This document shows, piece by piece, positions 62,661-64,000 of a stretch of DNA of 64,000 nucleotides. The stretch lies in the NCBI RefSeq assembly GCF_013294065.1, contig NZ_JABSNM010000011.1, positions 1 through 64,000 of the forward strand. The letters run 5' to 3'. This DNA comes from Sphaerotilus uruguayifluvii. Lineage in GTDB: Bacteria > Pseudomonadota > Gammaproteobacteria > Burkholderiales > Burkholderiaceae_C. Each line of letters begins with the position of its first letter. The first letter of the stretch is position 1. Both the position numbers and the translations under genes were made by a program. The notes below the pieces were generated by a model, which was not told the origin of the DNA, did not search any database, and worked only from the letters and a program-made list of their open reading frames with translations.

Positions 62661-63308
62661 TCAGAGGCGGTGCGCGGTGGCGGTCATGACCTTGGCCGCC
62701 GCGCGCATCAGCCAGCGCGCCGGCAGCGGCGGGCGGATGCCGCCTGCGGCCTGAGCGGCTTCGGCGTGGCGGATCTCGTCGTCGCGCATCTGCGCGACGA
62801 TCGCCCGCGAGGCGTGATCATGGGCCGGCAGGCGCTGCAGGTGGCCGTCGAGATGCTGCTCGACCTGGCGCTCGGTCTCGATGACGAAGCCCAGGCTGGC
62901 GCGGTCGCCCAGGCGCGCCGCGCCCCAGCCGATCGCGAAGGCCCCGGCATACCAGAGCGGGTTGAGCAGCGAGGGCCGGTCGCCGAGCTCCTTCAGGCGC
63001 TGCTCGGTCCAGGCGAGATGGTCGGTCTCCTCGCGAGAGGCTTCCTCCAGCTGCTCGCTCAGCCGCTCGTCGCGGGTGGCCAGCGCCTGCGCGGTGTAGA
63101 GCGCCTGCGCGCAGACCTCGCCGACATGGTTGACCCGCATCAGCGCGCCCGAGAGCCGGCGTTCGGCCTCGCCCAGCTCCGGGGCGCCGGCTTCCTGCTC
63201 CGGATCCGGCCGCGGCGTCGGTCGGCTGGCGTGATGCGCGCTCCAGACGGTGCGCAGGCTCTGGTCCAGGACCGACATCAGGCGGTCCATCGGCGTGGTC
63301 GTTCTCAT
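62661..63308 (-). CDS. coq7: demethoxyubiquinone hydroxylase Coq7
   Basis: Coq7 (UbiF-replacing) hydroxylates 2-polyprenyl-3-methyl-6-methoxy-1,4-benzoquinone in ubiquinone synthesis. The 215-residue di-iron protein has the ligand set in [16 protein letters not shown] (near residue 58), [12 protein letters not shown] (near 90), [12 protein letters not shown] (near 142) and MRDDEIRHA (near 175), all intact. It uses a ferritin-like fold and is peripherally membrane-bound. ATG 63308 is chosen; an upstream frame to 63467 has no family match. Confidence 0.95.
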   Translation of the reverse strand: MRTTTPMDRLMSVLDQSLRTVWSAHHASRPTPRPDPEQEAGAPELGEAERRLSGALMRVNHVGEVCAQALYTAQALATRDERLSEQLEEASREETDHLAWTEQRLKELGDRPSLLNPLWYAGAFAIGWGAARLGDRASLGFVIETERQVEQHLDGHLQRLPAHDHASRAIVAQMRDDEIRHAEAAQAAGGIRPPLPARWLMRAAAKVMTATAHRL

Positions 63309-63652
63309 GGCGGCGCCAGTGTAGCGGCGCCGCCCGTGCCCGGGCGCGGCCGACGCCGCGATGCGGCGGAACTGTCGCGACATGACACTTCCATGTCCGT
63401 TGCGGGGGGTGAAAGCCGCCCGGGATGTGGCAGTCCGGCACAGGCTTGTCGCGTCAGTGTCATGCAAGACAGCCTTGTTGTTCGATCACAACGGCAATGC
63501 CCCGTGAGCATCAGTCCCGCTTGGCAATGCGAGAACCGCTCTGGTGCAATACCGGCAGCTTCCGATGAGGAGGTCGGCCTGGCCGGGCAGTGCCGTCGTG
63601 TGACGGTGCCTCGCGCTGCAGGACCCTCTAGTTCAACCTAGGAGATATTTGC
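63309..63652. promoter_or_regulatory. upstream region of the porin gene with inverted repeats
   Basis: This 344-base gap lies between divergent coq7 and the porin gene. CATGACAC (63381-63388) and its inverted copy GTGTCATG (63457-63464) are 68 bases apart. A perfect palindrome TGTCGCGACA lies at 63373-63382. A weak TTGGCA-N18-TGCAAT pair (63521-63550) could be a promoter with a leader of about 95 bases. AGGAG at 63640-63644 is the porin ribosome site. No coding frame was credible. Confidence 0.4.
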
Positions 63653-64000
63653 ATGAAGAAGTCTCTGCTCGCTCTCGCCGTGCTGGGTGCTTTCGCCGGT
63701 GCCGCTTCGGCCCAGTCGTCCGTGACCATCTACGGCAAGCTGGACCAGGCCGTCGGCAAGAATGTCGGTACCAAGGACAAGGAAGTTCGCGACGGTTCGG
63801 GCAGCCGCATCGGCTTCCGTGGCGTCGAAGACCTGGGTGGCGGCCTGAAGGCCCTGTTCCAGATCGAACACCGCCTCTCGCCGGACACCGGCGCGACGAC
63901 GGTCAGCAGCACGTTCTGGCAAGGCGTCTCGACCGTCGGTCTGGGCGGCTCGTTCGGCACCGTCAACCTGGGCCGTCAGTACACCGCTGCCTTCTCGCTG
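63653..64000 (+). CDS. trimeric general porin (Gram-negative porin, OmpC/Omp32-like), 3' end cut by window
   Basis: The first 116 residues of a beta-barrel outer-membrane porin; families of this type run to about 340-380 residues. The Sec signal peptide KKSLLALAVLGAFAGAASA is cleaved after Ala 20. QSSVTIYGKLDQAVGK is the first strand of Burkholderiales porins (Pfam Porin_4), and GSRIGFRGVEDLGGGLKALFQIE and TVNLGRQYTAAF are the usual second block. An AGGAG ribosome site nine bases before ATG 63653 and strong codon bias suggest high expression. The frame is open to the end of the window. Confidence 0.95.
   Translation, partial: MKKSLLALAVLGAFAGAASAQSSVTIYGKLDQAVGKNVGTKDKEVRDGSGSRIGFRGVEDLGGGLKALFQIEHRLSPDTGATTVSSTFWQGVSTVGLGGSFGTVNLGRQYTAAFSL

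Overview
The window is high-GC DNA, tightly packed on both strands, with Gram-negative beta-proteobacterial gene content. This includes LPS heptose genes, an rplM-rpsI pair, a bactofilin, orphan Bug/TctC-type binding proteins, a type II secretion operon and a trimeric porin of the Burkholderiales type. The most likely source is a Burkholderiales chromosome, perhaps near Leptothrix, Sphaerotilus or Rubrivivax. The genus is a guess from gene style; no rRNA or tRNA is present to settle it.

Layout. (1) 1-14.8 kb is a Wzx/Wzy-type surface polysaccharide locus. It runs from dTDP-rhamnose synthesis (rmlD cut by the left edge, rmlA, rmlC) through an SLBB outer-membrane export protein, a Wzz-like protein without kinase domain, a flippase, an acyltransferase, three glycosyltransferases and a Wzy-like polymerase to the heptose genes rfaE1 and hldD. 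A convergent priming phosphoglycosyl transferase closes the locus. The middle of it (about 4.3-11.9 kb) is less GC-rich. (2) 15.3-27.2 kb is a purine island: xanthine dehydrogenase xdhABC, a divergent LysR regulator, guanine deaminase, and a four-gene purine/nucleoside ABC transporter. (3) 27.2-34.1 kb is housekeeping: rplM-rpsI, a membrane coiled-coil protein, bactofilin, erpA, anmK, an M23 peptidase and tyrS. (4) 34.2-45.7 kb holds a Bug protein, an operon with a LIV-type ABC transporter between two adenylate-forming CoA ligases, a Crp/Fnr regulator and an orphan AAA ATPase. (5) 45.8-59.2 kb holds a membrane diguanylate cyclase and the type II secretion operon gspGHIJKLMNDEF with divergent gspC. 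(6) 59.2-64 kb holds a divergent CobT homologue, ilvA, a probable anti-Shine-Dalgarno small RNA, an OsmC protein, coq7 and the start of a porin gene cut by the right edge.

Most striking non-routine signals: an RNA of about 90 nt (61961-62050, minus strand) with CCUCC motifs in a hairpin loop and a strong terminator; a double palindromic repeat translated in frame inside xdhA, whose two hairpins differ by compensatory changes; a C9 tract in the predicted promoter spacer of the priming transferase, beside a CRP-like site; a gspH gene without a usual start codon; and CobT-like and PaaK-like proteins with altered catalytic motifs.
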